DNA of 64,000 nt from Polytrichum commune. Its lineage: Eukaryota > Streptophyta > Polytrichopsida > Polytrichales > Polytrichaceae. Below, piece by piece: positions 43,643 through 55,927 of this stretch (positions within the stretch are counted from its first letter, which is position 1; each line of letters opens with the position of its first letter). The notes below the pieces were generated by a model that ran no database searches, was not told the origin of the DNA, and saw only the letters and a list, made by a program, of their open reading frames with translations. The translations under genes and the position numbers were made by a program. The stretch is taken from assembly GCA_950295325.1 (NCBI GenBank), contig OX485809.1:1178001-1242000 (forward strand), given 5' to 3'.

Positions 43643-44305
43643 TGCCTCCTCCCCACCCGACTTTACCAAATAACCAAAGTCTTTTCTAAAACTTGGGTAA
43701 AGCTCCCTCGGTTATAGGGGGAGGCATCTAGCTATCTTTTTCTTTTCTTTTTTGAGACAGAAGACCAACATGTCAACGTCAAAGCACAGGAGGCAGTTGA
43801 CCACCTGGCAAGATTTCCGACAAGTAAAGAGGAGATTTCACAGCCGGGATTCGAACCGCCAGCATCCGGCTATCTCACTGCGCTTACTAGAAGAACTTGC
43901 TCCGGGGATTTTTGAGTAGGTTTTAGTTGAGTAGCTTTCACACATGTTTGTGGTTTTATCTACCAAGCAATGACATGTTGGGTAGTTTTTGTCCCATCCC
44001 CAAATGCCTTACTACTCATCTATCTTACCATCGGTTTTTGTTAATGAAGCTCCTCATGCCCTCATAGCTGAGACTAAAAAGCAACCCATCACAAGGGCGG
44101 GAGGCGACACTTTTAAAGTCCTATATGCTTGCCTCATGTCTAGGTACCGACGGGAGGGTCGGTGCTTGGGGCTTAAAACCTCCACTTCTAAACCATGCCA
44201 CATCATTTGTCAACTAGGCTCGGCACTGGATAATGTCGATGGTGTGGAGGCCATGTTTTTAGAACCAACTTTTAGGCTTCGCTAAAGTCGGGTGGGGAGG
44301 GGGCA
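43643..44305 (-). mobile_element. Harbinger-like MITE, family H3, copy 2 (with SINE insertion)
   Basis: Ends TGCCTCCTCCCCACCCGACT and, reverse-complemented, TGCCCCCTCCCCACCCGACT, flanked by TTA (43640-43642, 44306-44308). Relative to 40656-41181 it is inverted and longer; the extra length is a SINE at about 43733-43885. Confidence 0.8.
43733..43885 (-). mobile_element. tRNA-like SINE, family S1
   Basis: Read on the minus strand it contains the RNA polymerase III B-box-like GGCGGTTCGAATCCCGGCTG, then TGAAATCTCCTCTTTACTTG, 'ccaggtggtcaactgcctcc' and an A-rich 3' end. Relatives are at 47565-47720, 53760-53885 and, plus strand, 57535-57700. It interrupts an H3 MITE, with the short tract GCTATCT on both sides. 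Confidence 0.65.
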
Positions 44306-44308
44306 TTA

Positions 44309-45650
44309 CTTGCTTACACTTACACACATCCACATCATGATGGATGGATGGATGGGACAACCAACCGCACGTTCTATGTGATGTGTAAGTTAACCTAATT
44401 TAAAGGCTTAGTGCGGTGCTTGTTTATATTTGTCTCTTTCTAACGGCCGCATTTTGGACGGTGTTGCCGACTTCGTCCCGCTCCCAAGTAACGGTGACCC
44501 CATGGGCTCTATTTCAAACACATCCGAAAGCACAAGGCGTTTGGCGAAGATGGGAGCTACACCAAATAGTCCCATTATTGTGGGTCATGGTGATTTTTTA
44601 GAGTCCATGTTAACTCTCCTAATGAGGATGAGTGTGGGCCACCTTGACTTTCAGCCCACGGTGAGTTTTTGGTAGAGAACTAGGGTGGATCGCATTGATT
44701 GTTTTTTTCTTTTTTCTAAAATCGATGTGGGTGGTTGTTTCTTTTTTGGGGTGTTATTTTTTTTATTTATGTAAAGTGATTATATCAATTTATGTTGGGT
44801 GTTGGTTGAAAGTCGCAAGAAACTTTGTGGGGAAGACACCGGGTCTTCAACTGTGTTATTTCCACCCCGAGTAGCGAATTAGTAAGTGGCCCACGCTAAT
44901 TAGTTGCATGCTAATTTCCACTCACGCTAATAGGATTATGTAGTGTATTGGAAAGAACTCGGGGGGGGGGGTAGTCATTGGTTGGAGTCGCAATATACGT
45001 GCGAACAAATGATAGGGTATTTTAAAAACATGGGAGCAAAAAATTATAATTGGGCTTAAGAGTAATATAGGGTATCAAAAATGGCAATGGACATCTTTAA
45101 AGTACTATAGGGTATGGAATAATAGGTAATTTGAAATTATAAGTAATGCAAGCCATTTTTCTATTGACCCAAAGTAGAAATTTACATAATGATAGCATGT
45201 GAAAAAAAAAAGAGAATTGAAAGTAATACCCCCCTATAAAATAGTGGTTGTTCACACCTATATCCTTAACTTTTTAACACACTGCCCCCCCCCCCCGAGG
45301 GAAAGAAAAAAGAAAAAAGAAAAAAATCACTGCATTACTAAAATTTGAGTTTTGATATGTAGTTTTGAAATTTTGGTTTAAGGTACTATGCATGTGTTAT
45401 GTAGTTATTGATCATGTTTTGGTCTTGACCCCTCAAGGCCAAAGCAAAACCGCCCCAAACATCATAAAAAAATTTCGTTCAATTTAGAAGCTCCTTAAAG
45501 CAAGACAACACCTCTTATGGTAGATTTGGTTGTATGGATGTACACTTCACAAGGTTAGGATTATTCTCACACATTTTTTAACCGTTCACATGTCCAACAT
45601 CAAAAGATAATAACGTCAAAATATATGCTAGTATTGTCGGGTAATGATGA
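44309..45650. other. intergenic sequence with homopolymer runs
   Basis: Contains G and C runs near 44961-44970 and 45286-45298 and a coding-looking but unrecognised frame at about 44420-44675. No gene could be supported. Confidence 0.35.
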
Positions 45651-45654
45651 CTGC

Positions 45655-45830
45655 CTAGATAAATAGATAGAAACTCCGGACCTATTGCAAGGCCGGCATG
45701 AATAAAGTGTTTGTTCGTAATGTTAATGACCCAATGCTCACCGAACAGAGGGCCATTGGAACAATACTACTCTCCTCTGCCGAGAATAGGCACTTTAGTG
45801 ACCAGTAACCAGTAAAAGTAACCATAAATT
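45655..45830 (-). mobile_element. SINE-like family S2, fragment
   Basis: Matches 51500-51650: 'gatagatagaaactcc', 'ggccggcatgaataaagtgt', 'gttcgtaatgttaatgaccc' and 'aatactactctcc'. See the fuller copy at 51500-52225. Confidence 0.55.
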
Positions 45831-46304
45831 GATGGTTGATGATGACTGCCTGGACATAATCATCCACCTCAGCCTTTAGGAGTTAACTTGGACATTTGGT
45901 TTCCATCCCGATCTCAAACATATACTCTTGCACAACTATATCAGGGTTTCATGTGTCATGGTTGTATTCATACATTGTTGCAATGAAAATCCATTTTTTT
46001 AATAAATAAATGTATGGCAATCAAATGAGAATTCTCCAAGTTGGTTGCATGTTAAGGTTCAAAGTGGCCACCGTGTGAAAGTAAAGTAGGTAATAGATAA
46101 GGCCCCAAAGCCGGGGTACTCCGTGAAAAGAGGGTTCTATCCGAGGGCCTTATGGAGCGTAAAGCTCTCCAACAAATTTTGCACTACACACTTAGGGATT
46201 GAATCAACATCTCAAAGCCAATAATGGGAATGATCCCTCCTTGTTTTGTGGCGGGTAATTATGCACCGTAAGGCACCCTTCATTAACACTATAGAAAGCC
46301 TTTG

Positions 46305-47112
46305 GAGGGTTTTGCAAAACTGTACAAAGTCCACCTTGATCAAACACTAGCGGGTGACCACATCAAGTCCCTTTCACAGGTGAATGTCCACAACACCTAC
46401 CCAGGGGGAAGATGAACCAGGGTCGGACTGAGAGGGTGCAAATGATGAATATTATTGTACATCCCCATCTCGATTGTTTGAAACCATTGATTTACTCCTA
46501 AATGGGGGGTTAGAATACATGAATGAGTGTAGTGATTTCCGATTGGGATGAATCAACAATCAATCTTACAAAGAGGGTTTTGCGAAAGCATATGAAGTCC
46601 ACCTCGATCAAACACCAATGGTTGACTACATCAAGCCTCTTTCACGGGTGAATGTTTACAACACCTACCCAGGGGGAGGACGAACCGGGGTCGGACTAAG
46701 AGGGTGCAAATGAAGAATAATGTTGTACATCCCCAGCTCCATTGTTTGAAACCCTTGATTAACTCCTAAATGGGGGGGTTAGAATACATGAATTAGTGTA
46801 GTAATCTCCAATTGGGATGAATCAACAGTCAATCTTATAGAGAGGGTTTTGCAAAACCGTACAAAGTCCACCTTGATCAAACACCAGCGGGTGATCACAT
46901 CAAGCCTCTTTCACGAGCGAATCTCCACAACACCTACCCAGGGGGAGGATGAACCGGGGTCGGAGAGACAGGGTGAACACGATGAATATTTTTGTACATC
47001 CCCAGTTCGACTATTTGAAACTCTTGATTAACTCCTAAATGGGGGGTTAGAATACATGAATTTGTGTAGTAATCTCCAATTGGGATGAATCAACAATCAA
47101 TTTTATAGGAGA
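46305..47112. repeat. three tandem 268-bp repeats
   Basis: Units start with GAGGGTTTTGC at 46305, 46573 and 46842. Each contains 'caaagtccaccttgatcaaa', 'acatcaagcctctttcac', 'caacacctacccagggggag', 'gaaccggggtcgga', 'ttgtacatccccag', 'ttgattaactcctaaatggg' and 'tccaattgggatgaatcaac'. Similarity among units is high. The array is short for a satellite; it may be an intergenic-spacer-type repeat or part of a transposon. Confidence 0.9.
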
Positions 47113-47564
47113 CGGGTTTTTACTATTCACCCCCTCGGTAAGGTGTTATGAAACTACGCCGCTCTTTCATAGGCACATAACTTACACCAATAGACCGGGT
47201 GACCTTATCACGAGGAGCAAAAAAGGGCATGCAAAATTAAATGCGGGGAGACTTGTTGTTACTTATAATAGAGAATGTACTTTTAAATATGCTATATGCT
47301 CCCATCCAATTGGCACCCTTGTAGTCACTAAAGTGGCATTTGCATCGTACCCCCACAATCCTAATTCTTACCGTATTCAACAACCCCATAGTGGAATGAA
47401 CCGTTATAATATTCAATAAAATAAGCGTGCCCGGTAGTTCAACTAAATTTAGTTAGTGGCAGTGTCTCAAGGACACAAAGTCTCACCAAAGTCCCACCCG
47501 AACACCCATGAATGGAACTAGACTAGAAGTCTAGGAGTTTCAATACACTACTATTTGTTCTTCT

Positions 47565-47720
47565 TCTTTTCCTTTTTTTATTGGCACACAAGAGGTGCAT
47601 GGTCACCTTGCTAGATTTTTTTTGCGTCAAGTAGAGAGAAGATTTTATGGTCAGGAATCGAACCACCAACCAAGTGCTGCATTTGGTTTTGGGTATTTCT
47701 CCACTATCATCCGGTAGTTT
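47565..47720 (-). mobile_element. tRNA-like SINE, family S1
   Basis: Minus-strand reading: 'aaactaccggatgatagtgg', GGTGGTTCGATTCCTGACCA, 'aatcttctctctacttgacg', 'gcacctcttgtgtgcc' and an A-rich end. The head matches 57540-57600. Confidence 0.65.
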
Positions 47721-48099
47721 AGGGTCATCTCGGACTATGGTATTTGTTCTTTTAGGTGAGTTCTATATTATAAGGCTCTCTTTACACTACAAGGCTGATT
47801 ATCCCAATTAGTAGTGCATGTTACTATTCGGGGTTACGTAGTGCAATGATGTCTTACTCAAGAGTTCAAGTTTTACTAACGAAAGCTCAGTGGGTCATTT
47901 GGACATTAATTATATAACAAGAATATTATAACTAATTAATGAGAATGTAATGTTTTACCAAACAAAGTCGTTTATGTTCTATAATGCCCGAATAATTTGT
48001 TGAACTTTTGTTAGTAAAATCTGAACTCTTGAGTAACTAATTGGGATATTATCCATGACAATATTGGTACAAATATACTAATATACTAATTTGGTAGTA

Positions 48100-48356
48100 T
48101 GCTCAATACTTATTGTAAACCGCGGTATAGTGTCACCAACACTAAATATTAACCCAACATTATTTGTCATTCCTTGTGATTTTTTCGGGGACTATAGATT
48201 TACAGTGTTGCAATTACAGTCACTTACCATGTGATTTTTCATCCAAATTTCAATCATCCAAATTTCATCATCCGTGACAATATTTCATCACAAGTTACCA
48301 TAGTGACATAAGATACCATGTGAGACTAAATATCATATTTAGTGTAGTTAGAAAAA
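48100..48356 (+). mobile_element. F2-family MITE, partial
   Basis: Contains 'attgtaaaccgcggtatagt', 'gtcaccaacactaaatatta', 'acccaacattatttgtcatt', 'tgacaatatttcatcacaag' and terminal 'aaatatcatatttagtgtag'; collinear with 58139-58498. Confidence 0.6.
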
Positions 48357-49432
48357 CATGGTTGTAAACAAAAAGTTTTAAACAATATGATTGTAAAACC
48401 GGCATGACAAATCTTTGAGGGGTCAGGATTGGACATATCATTTTAAAGCAGTTGTTTGGAAGTTGTCGTTGTTTAGGACTATGTTTTCTACTAGTGCATG
48501 CGATGTAATTCATTGTAATTTCTTTAGCTTATGATGTAACTTCATTCATTTGTTTCAATCACTATTTGAGAAGGTAGTCCTTAAGAGTCTCAATTATTTC
48601 TCTCCATTGGATCATCAAGTCAATATTAGCCTCTACCACATAGAGGCTACTGCATTATGTCACTCTAGGGAATTAGCCGATTTGACACCATCTTAATGTA
48701 TTTGTAGTCCATAAGCCTTTGACTTCTTGGACTTTAAAGTCATTTTCATTTTATTGTAATTTACGTAGTCACAACCCAACATAAGCTATATCAATTGTTA
48801 CACTATACATCTTGATTGACGTGGGCCACACTATTCATCACCGTCCCCACATATTTACAGTCTTGCAATCCTTGGTTGACAATCAAAGACGGTGGCATGG
48901 GACACTTGTTGTTAGAGGGAAAAACTTGGAGGCCACTCCACAAACACGGCACATTAATTTTAAGGTTGCACTAAATTAATGATATAGTGTTAAATCGATA
49001 CCTAATATGTTATAACTATAGAGGGCTTACCTATGTGAGCAAGCAACATGTGGTGACCTACCTCCAAACTAACTAACCCCACCCATGTCCATTTCTCTAT
49101 CGCATGTGCACAGGCCAAGCTAAAATATCAACAAGAGATACCCTGGAGATAAGGCACATGTCACATTGTATACTTGCTTACACCAACTTCAAGTAGCTTA
49201 CAACTCTTATGAACTCTTGATACACATGTACAATACATTTTATTTCAAAGTGGTTTGCACGACCATTTGAAACCACTCAAAGCCATAACTTCTCACAAAG
49301 ATTGGAACTTATTACCGTCAATGTTTTGTTATGCTATACGAAGAAGATACTAGGTACTTTTGTGTTGTATAAGAAAGTTGCATCCTTGGTCTTGAATAAA
49401 CTGTAGAATCCTCGTTATAAGTTCCAAAGGTA

Positions 49433-49475
<43 letters not shown>

Positions 49476-50029
49476 AAAAAGTTTTACCAGTCCAACATTG
49501 GTTAGCATCAACACTAGACCGGTACACGTGTGGAATGCATGGTATCAGTAAGCATCAACCATATTGATGTCAGTTAACCTACCCATGGGTAACAATATTT
49601 GGTGAGTTATTTCAATGTGAAAGAATCTCTATATACATGGGTTATTAGTTGGGTCAACACCATTCTAAACCATATTGATACAAAAGGGATTTTCACCTTT
49701 ATATGAAGGTTCTTACATGATACATGGACCCCAATAGAATCGAAAACAAGAATATTCATAAATACTCGTATCCCTACTAGTATTAAAAAGGCCCTTATTA
49801 TAGAGCACCAAATTCATGGATTCTCCGTAAGTTGTTAGCTTTTCATAGGAATGCGGGATGAAGGAGTCAACTTTGAGTCACACACGCTACTTGCAATTTT
49901 GTGAGAATATCTCCAACAATTTGACATCAAGGAGTGCCTTGACCATCGTGACACGTCGGTCGACGAAGATTTATGGACTCCTCCTCACATGTTCCGTGTG
50001 AGAACTTTGAGGCACGATTCCTTAATTTT
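48357..50029. other. intergenic sequence with (CA)n microsatellite at 49433-49470
   Basis: The CA tract of about 38 bp is followed by a short A run. Nothing else in this stretch could be assigned to a gene or element. Confidence 0.5.
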
Positions 50030-50396
50030 CCTACCCACACTAAATATGGTATTTAGTCTCATATGGTGTTTGATGTCACTATGGTGACTTTTCGGATGAC
50101 ACTTGTTACGAAGAAAGGGAACAAATGTTGTCATGGATGATGGATGAGTTCATCCATTGGCCAAAACCCTACCTTCGCTTGTCAACAACTTGTGATGAAT
50201 TGTTGTCATGGATGATTGAAATTTGGATGGAAAATCACTTAGTAAGTGATTGTAATTGCAACATTGTGATTCTATAACCCACCAAAAACATTTACAAGGA
50301 ATGACAAAATGATGTTGGGTTAACATGTAGTGTTGGTTACAATTAGTGTTGAGCGAGACTATTAGAATTGGTGACACTAAATACTTAGTGTAGTAC
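50030..50396 (-). mobile_element. F2-family MITE, reference intact copy
   Basis: About 365 bp from 'acactaaatatggtattta' to 'gacactaaatacttagtgta', inverted at the ends. It provides the uninterrupted order of blocks used to recognise the split copy at 40127-43258. Confidence 0.65.
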
Positions 50397-50514
50397 TCTA
50401 GTATGTGTGAGTTTACATCGCTTTTGTTGGACCTGCATTTAGTTAAATGCATTGTATCAAAATACAATATCAATAATGGTATAAAAAATCTATCCTATTG
50501 ATACCAAAATTGTA

Positions 50515-50742
50515 GTACTACACTAAATATCGTATCAGGTGTCACTTACTATTAATGTAAATTTTCAATGTTGTATTTTTTACTAGTAGCATGATTTTTC
50601 ATCAAGTAAGGATGTTAATGTTCTATAATGCCCAAACAACCAATTTAACCTTTTTTTGACAAAATTGGAAATGCACGGTTTATAGTTATAGCATTGTGTA
50701 ATTTTAAAATAGTAAGTGATACCAAATACAATATTTAGTGTC
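50515..50742. mobile_element. F1-family MITE copy
   Basis: Left 'ctacactaaatatcgtatca', 'ggtgtcacttactatt'; right 'aaaatagtaagtgataccaa', 'atacaatatttagtgtca'; interior 'gttctataatgcccaaacaa' is shared with 38645-39160 (outer parts) and about 39985-40100. Confidence 0.55.
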
Positions 50743-51499
50743 ATCAAATTTTGTTACTTGGTGGGTATGACAAGATGAAAATACATTTGTATGCGAAAGC
50801 CGTTATGTGGGTCAGTACTATCTCATACCATATTGATATTAAGGTAAATTTCTTGGGATATGAAGACTTCTGGATAGTATACATGCCTGAATGGTACTAA
50901 AATTTTGAGATTTCTTTATGCATTTAAACTATATAAACTATATAATTCTAGTATCTTCTCAAAGTCCCTATATAACACATAGTTAAATGAGAGTAAAATT
51001 ATCATCATGGATACATGAATGAAATTTTGTTTGTTTCAAAGAAACATGTCCAACACCAATTTAAACTATAATCTAAGACCGAAGAATCCTAAAACCGAGA
51101 GATTTCATTGGTCTAGAGCATAGCTCTGCATCTAGATTTGAAGTTTAAGAAGATGAAGTGTTGCTACCGCAACAACATTTTCTCACCAATTATTGTCGGT
51201 TCCAACTCAAGAAAATACTTCTCATGGTTACCTCCATGTTGGGATTTCCTGACACGAGTGGGACTTGGGACTCCATGTGACTTGATCCTTAGCACGATCT
51301 GGACCATGACAGACTATGCATCAAGTTCCTACAACAATTCACACAACAACATTGCACCAACAATTCATGTTGAATGAAATCTTCGTACTTAGTGCGATGT
51401 CTATAGTAATAAACATTGAAACTCATAGTTAATTAAAACTTGACACATGGACTATATGGCTACCTCAAATTTTATGGGTAAATCCATCGATACACTTCA

Positions 51500-52225
51500 A
51501 GATAGATAGATAGAAACTCCAACCCCTTTCAAGCAAGGGGCCGGCGTGAATAAAGTGTCCGTTCGTAATGCCAATGACCCGATGCCCACTGGACAAGGGG
51601 ACATTGGGACAAATACTACTCTCCCCTTTTGAGGATGGACACTATAGTGACACACTATACTAGTTCCTAGCTAGCCACTAGTGCCTTGAAGATACCGGAC
51701 ATGGTATCCCCCCAAAGGGCTTTGAGGTACCCATACAACAAGGTCCAAGGACCCCCACCATAGTTGGGTGGACTAAGAGCATCCTCAGTCGGTCTAGGTA
51801 AAGCTCACTGCAAACCAAAACCTATCTTTTGACTGACCTAAAATTAGAAACTGAAATTACCATCATTAGAAGCACACCTAAATAAACGTGAGATATTTCT
51901 CAAGAAAAAAGAATCGTAAAAATTTGACGTAGGTGAAATCCCTCATTGAAAACACCACATTTTCAAAATTTAGAGGGAGTGCACCAAATCTTGCTTAAAA
52001 ATGGAAAGATCCTCCCACACTCCCTCCAAATTTTTGACATTTAGAGGGAGTGTGGGAGGATCTGTCCATTTTTAAGCAAGATTTGGTGCACTCCCTCTAA
52101 ATTTTGAGCAATTTTTAGCAAGATAGGTCTTGGTTTGCAGTGAGCTTTACCTAGACCGACTGAGGATGCTCTAAGGTGGTGAGCACCGGGCCGGCATGGG
52201 GAATAGAACCCACAACCTCCTCGAT
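51500..52225 (-). mobile_element. SINE-like family S2, interrupted by an H4 MITE
   Basis: Minus-strand reading begins 'gaggttgtgggttctattcc', 'ccatgccggcccggtgctca', a B-box-like head, and ends with 'gttggagtttctatctatct'. The 395-bp H4 MITE sits inside. The right flank ggactaa and the left flank taaggtggtgagc rejoin cleanly when it is removed. Confidence 0.6.
51777..52171. mobile_element. Harbinger/Tourist-like MITE, family H4, near-perfect foldback
   Basis: 395 bp with terminal inverted repeats of about 50 bp starting GAGCATCCTCAGTCGGTCTA and differing at about one position. Flanked by TAA (51774-51776, 52172-52174). A second internal inverted repeat of about 60 bp per arm (around 51960-52110, arms beginning 'gagggagtgcaccaaatctt' and ending with its complement) makes almost the whole element able to fold on itself. 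Confidence 0.9.
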
Positions 52226-52229
52226 ACAC

Positions 52230-52439
52230 TTCAAATATATACGAATTTCACAAATGACTAGTGACTATCTAGTGATGCTTTAATGTTACAATACAAAAAT
52301 ATGAAATTTCTAGGTATTCTTTGCAATGTTAAATATATCTAACCAATTGATGAACAATGTCGTCCACCCTAAATCGCAATTTTGATGTTCCATATATGAA
52401 CATCAAACTTTGTCAGTTGTCTATACTTCATATACATAC

Positions 52440-52474
<35 letters not shown>

Positions 52475-53755
52475 TGGAGCGGTGGAGCATTTGTGTGCAT
52501 CGGTAATTGGGTTGTCAAGCTGCCTACCTTCAAAGACGGATGATCGGAGCCTTGACCTAATTTTAAAAAGAATCGAAGCAATTGACACAACAAACATGGA
52601 TTGGTTCCAATCCAATAAGGGTCTCCAAAGCACATCGTATAATGGGTACATGGGCCATACAATCTATGTCTTTTTTTGTGAATGTTGTGCCAAGTTGCCT
52701 TGGAGAAGTTTTAATGTATATGGGTCCAAATTGAGCCCAAATTGAGGCCGGATCCACTTTCCTCATAAAATGATATTTCATTCATTATCAAAAAGAAGAT
52801 TCTTGTGCTCGTTAAATGGTGAAATAGGTCTCTTCCAATTATGTTGCCTATTGAACCTAGAAAGGCTATCGTATTTTAAGGACGTAGTCTGATCTCTTTG
52901 AATCACACCAAATCGCATATCACTCAAATATAGGTGTCCAATTAAGAGAGGTAATTGGATTTGGCACGTCTATCTTACAAGGAGTTCCAACCAAAGTTGT
53001 GTGGGCATCAAAGACCAGCTTAACCCTTAAAGTTTCAAGCCCAAATCTCTCAAAACTCACCTAAAAACATCCTCTTTATTCAACGGCTTTAAATAACACA
53101 TTTGTACTTGTAACAGTCCATTTGATCATATGGATGGCATGTTTGTGAAAGTTAGGATTCTTCACATAAAATTTTAGTTGTCCGCGTGTCCCAATGCATA
53201 CGATTACAATGTAAACATGTACACTGATATGGACAAGCACACAAATCAAGAAATGTTTATGTGTCTTGATTTTTAGGGACCTAAACCAAGGTTGTAACCC
53301 GGTGAGGTCATGCCATGGAAGGCCGACATTAGTGTGAGAATGGGGACAAATTTCCCCACACTCGATGTATGTTGCATTCCTACCACTATGGTCCAACCAA
53401 ACACAATAGGGGTATCTGACTTAATTGGATATTTTCAACCAATCATATGGAACATGGGCAGTAAAGGGTTTGTCCTTGGGGGCAATAGCAAGTACATGCC
53501 AGCTTGTTCACCTTTGAAAAGAGGCGGAATTCTACAATGTCTCTAAAATTCTTGTGTTATCCATTTCAAAATTACTTATGAGTAGACCACCTCGAAGATG
53601 TAGGATCTCTTTCTCTCTCTCGGGTATCAAAAAAAGTTTAAAATATCCAGCATGGTTGCTTTCACACTTATCATTGCCACCACTATTGATATTACCCACT
53701 TTCTATTTGCATATAAACCATTGCAAAATTCCATGGCACGGGGCATGACATGTTA
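52230..53755. other. repeat-bearing intergenic stretch
   Basis: (TA)n and (GA)n microsatellites lie at 52440-52473. An R1-family copy in reverse orientation lies at about 52780-52990 ('attatgttgcctattgaacc', 'caaatataggtgtccaatta'). The 78-residue frame at 53310-53546 is not recognisable. Confidence 0.5.
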
Positions 53756-53759
53756 GGTA

Positions 53760-53885
53760 TTTTATTTGATTTTTTTGGAACACAGGAGGCACTTGACCAC
53801 CTGTCTAGTTTTCCGTCAAGTAGAGAGACAATTTCATGACCGGGAATCGAACCGCCAACCACTCTTGGACCAAGGACCTGCTAGG
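53760..53885 (-). mobile_element. tRNA-like SINE, family S1
   Basis: Minus-strand reading has GGCGGTTCGATTCCCGGTCA, 'tgaaattgtctctctacttg', 'caggtggtcaagtgcctcct' and an A-rich end; matches 43733-43885 closely. Confidence 0.65.
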
Positions 53886-54603
53886 TACCATATTATGAGT
53901 CCTTTTGAGAAACCATTACTCACAAGTATATGAGGAAATGAGGCCTACATAACAATGGTCTCTTCAATACCAACAATAAAACCCACTTTATATTTGCAAA
54001 ATGTCCACGATACCGTGACCCATTGGGTAACAAATACTAAGCTTTTTTTCAATACCCTCACCCACCAGCAAGGCATGTGGGTGTTATTTTAGTTTGCTTT
54101 TCATGTTCTTCGACTTCTACCGATTATACTGACACAAATGAAACTTGTGTTGCATTAGCAAATCTAAGATGAACCATCAACAAAAATTGCACTAAGAATT
54201 GGACTAAGAATTGCACTAAACTATGCATGTTTGTTGACTCCTTAATTGACAACATAGCCTAGCTCTTCTTGAGTCCCAACCGTGTGTATTATTGAGCCTG
54301 GATTAGTTAATAAAAATTTGAAGACGTAGCCCAATCTCTTTTAAACATGTATCTTTTTGGTGTTTATACTTTGATCTTCACCAAACCACACACCAATTAA
54401 ATATAGGTGTCTAAGTAAGAATAGTAACCAAATTGAACCGCATACACAACCTTACTCAAGGTAGTGCATGTGTTGCCTTTGCCATATGGCGCAACCTACT
54501 AGCACTGAGAGAATCCAATAGACGAAAAATGCGAGTTGGCAAGCAAGCATTGTTTCCAAACAAATTACTATAATATGTTTATATTTATGTACCCATAAAA
54601 ATA

Positions 54604-54765
54604 TTAAGCAATGTGTGTTTGTTCATGTGGGCCCTAAGAATATAACCATGGGATGCCCCAACCTAGTGCAAGGAGATTCATATCAAGTTCAAATTTGCAC
54701 TCTGTTGGGGCATCCCATGGCTATATTCTCAGGGCCCACACGAACAAACACACACTGCTTAATAA
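54604..54765. repeat. long foldback hairpin
   Basis: Left arm TTAAGCAATGTGTGTTTGTT, CATGTGGGCCCTAAGAATAT, AACCATGGGATGCCCCA. The right arm (54704-54765) is its complement with about four changes, most giving G-U pairs. The loop of about 45 nt contains a small internal stem (agtgcaa / ttgcact). It could be a tiny MITE, an inverted duplication or a young microRNA-type precursor. Confidence 0.85.
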
Positions 54766-55927
54766 TGTTATGCTAGTTGATGTCGACACATCTCTCACTT
54801 GGCTAGCAACATGCTTGCCCACTGAGTTGGCTTCGTTTTCTAGCTATATATATACTTTTATTTTATTTTATTTTTTCTGAATCTTTAGTCACTAAATGAG
54901 GGGAGCAACCCAATTGTCGGACCATATACTTTGCAAAGGTGGCCCGAGATGAGAGGGGTGCATCACCCTAGTGTTGAGTAATGTCATATACCTCACAACA
55001 TTAACTTCAATGAACCGACGGCTAGTTACTAATGAACTAGTTGAATTTGAGAAATAATTGGTTAAAGTTCAAAACTTCAAGAACATCATCGATCATTTTA
55101 GAGGGATCTATGGAATATACCTCACATCAATAGACCAAAAAAAAAACCCGCCTGGACTTGGAAACACTAGGATTTTAACCGATTATGCTCAAAAATTCCG
55201 TATACACTAGAGTTATCTGTAAAGTCCCTCAAAGATGGACGAAATTGTGGGTTCGATCCTTCTTTGAGAAAAAATTAAAAAGAAAAAGAAAAAGAAAAAA
55301 AAGAGCTCACTTAGCTCATCATGATTTGGAGCTTATATTGAAAGTTGGGTGCAAATTTTGGGACCTCCTCTTCCCACCTCTCAAACTTTGAGAGAAATTA
55401 CGATCCAAAACACGGTGTCCTAAACCCCATATCATCCTATGCAAGGCCAGCTTGGCCCACCCATTCTAATAGGACAAACTAGAAAGTTGGGTTTCAATAG
55501 GCCGGCACCAGTCCCTGTGGATGATAATGTAAGCATTAAGCAAACTTGTACGACTTTGTGTTAATTCTCATAAACTCATGGTTTAGGACTAAACCTATGG
55601 TTTCATCCACTCTTTCTCTACGAATAACTCTACTGACTAACTCCAAAACCGACGACGAGATACGCATAGAAAAGTTAGGGTTTGGTTTTGTTTGTTGGAT
55701 GAATATCATAATTGCAGGTAAACAAACAAGTGAATTGGAGGTTAGCATATATAGCACATTGGTTTAGGAATATTGGAGTTATGATTTGCTAGCTTGCATA
55801 TATACTTTGGGCCTTGTGCCTGCCAGCTCTCTCAACTAGAGAACCTCCGGATTCTGTGGCCCATTGAAGTCCGCTCTCCAAATGCGTACCCTAAATCCAC
55901 AAGGTTTATGTCCCGCTTACTTACTTA

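Noticed and set aside
43820-43880. tRNA gene candidates (also 47640-47690, 53830-53870 and 57590-57630)
   Set aside because: Only B-box-like GGTTCGAATCC segments are present; no cloverleaf could be built, and the shared downstream body marks them as SINEs.
44416-44675. Coding-looking frame (VADFVPLPSNGDPMGSIS...)
   Set aside because: Composition is plausible, but no family, splice support or second copy was found.
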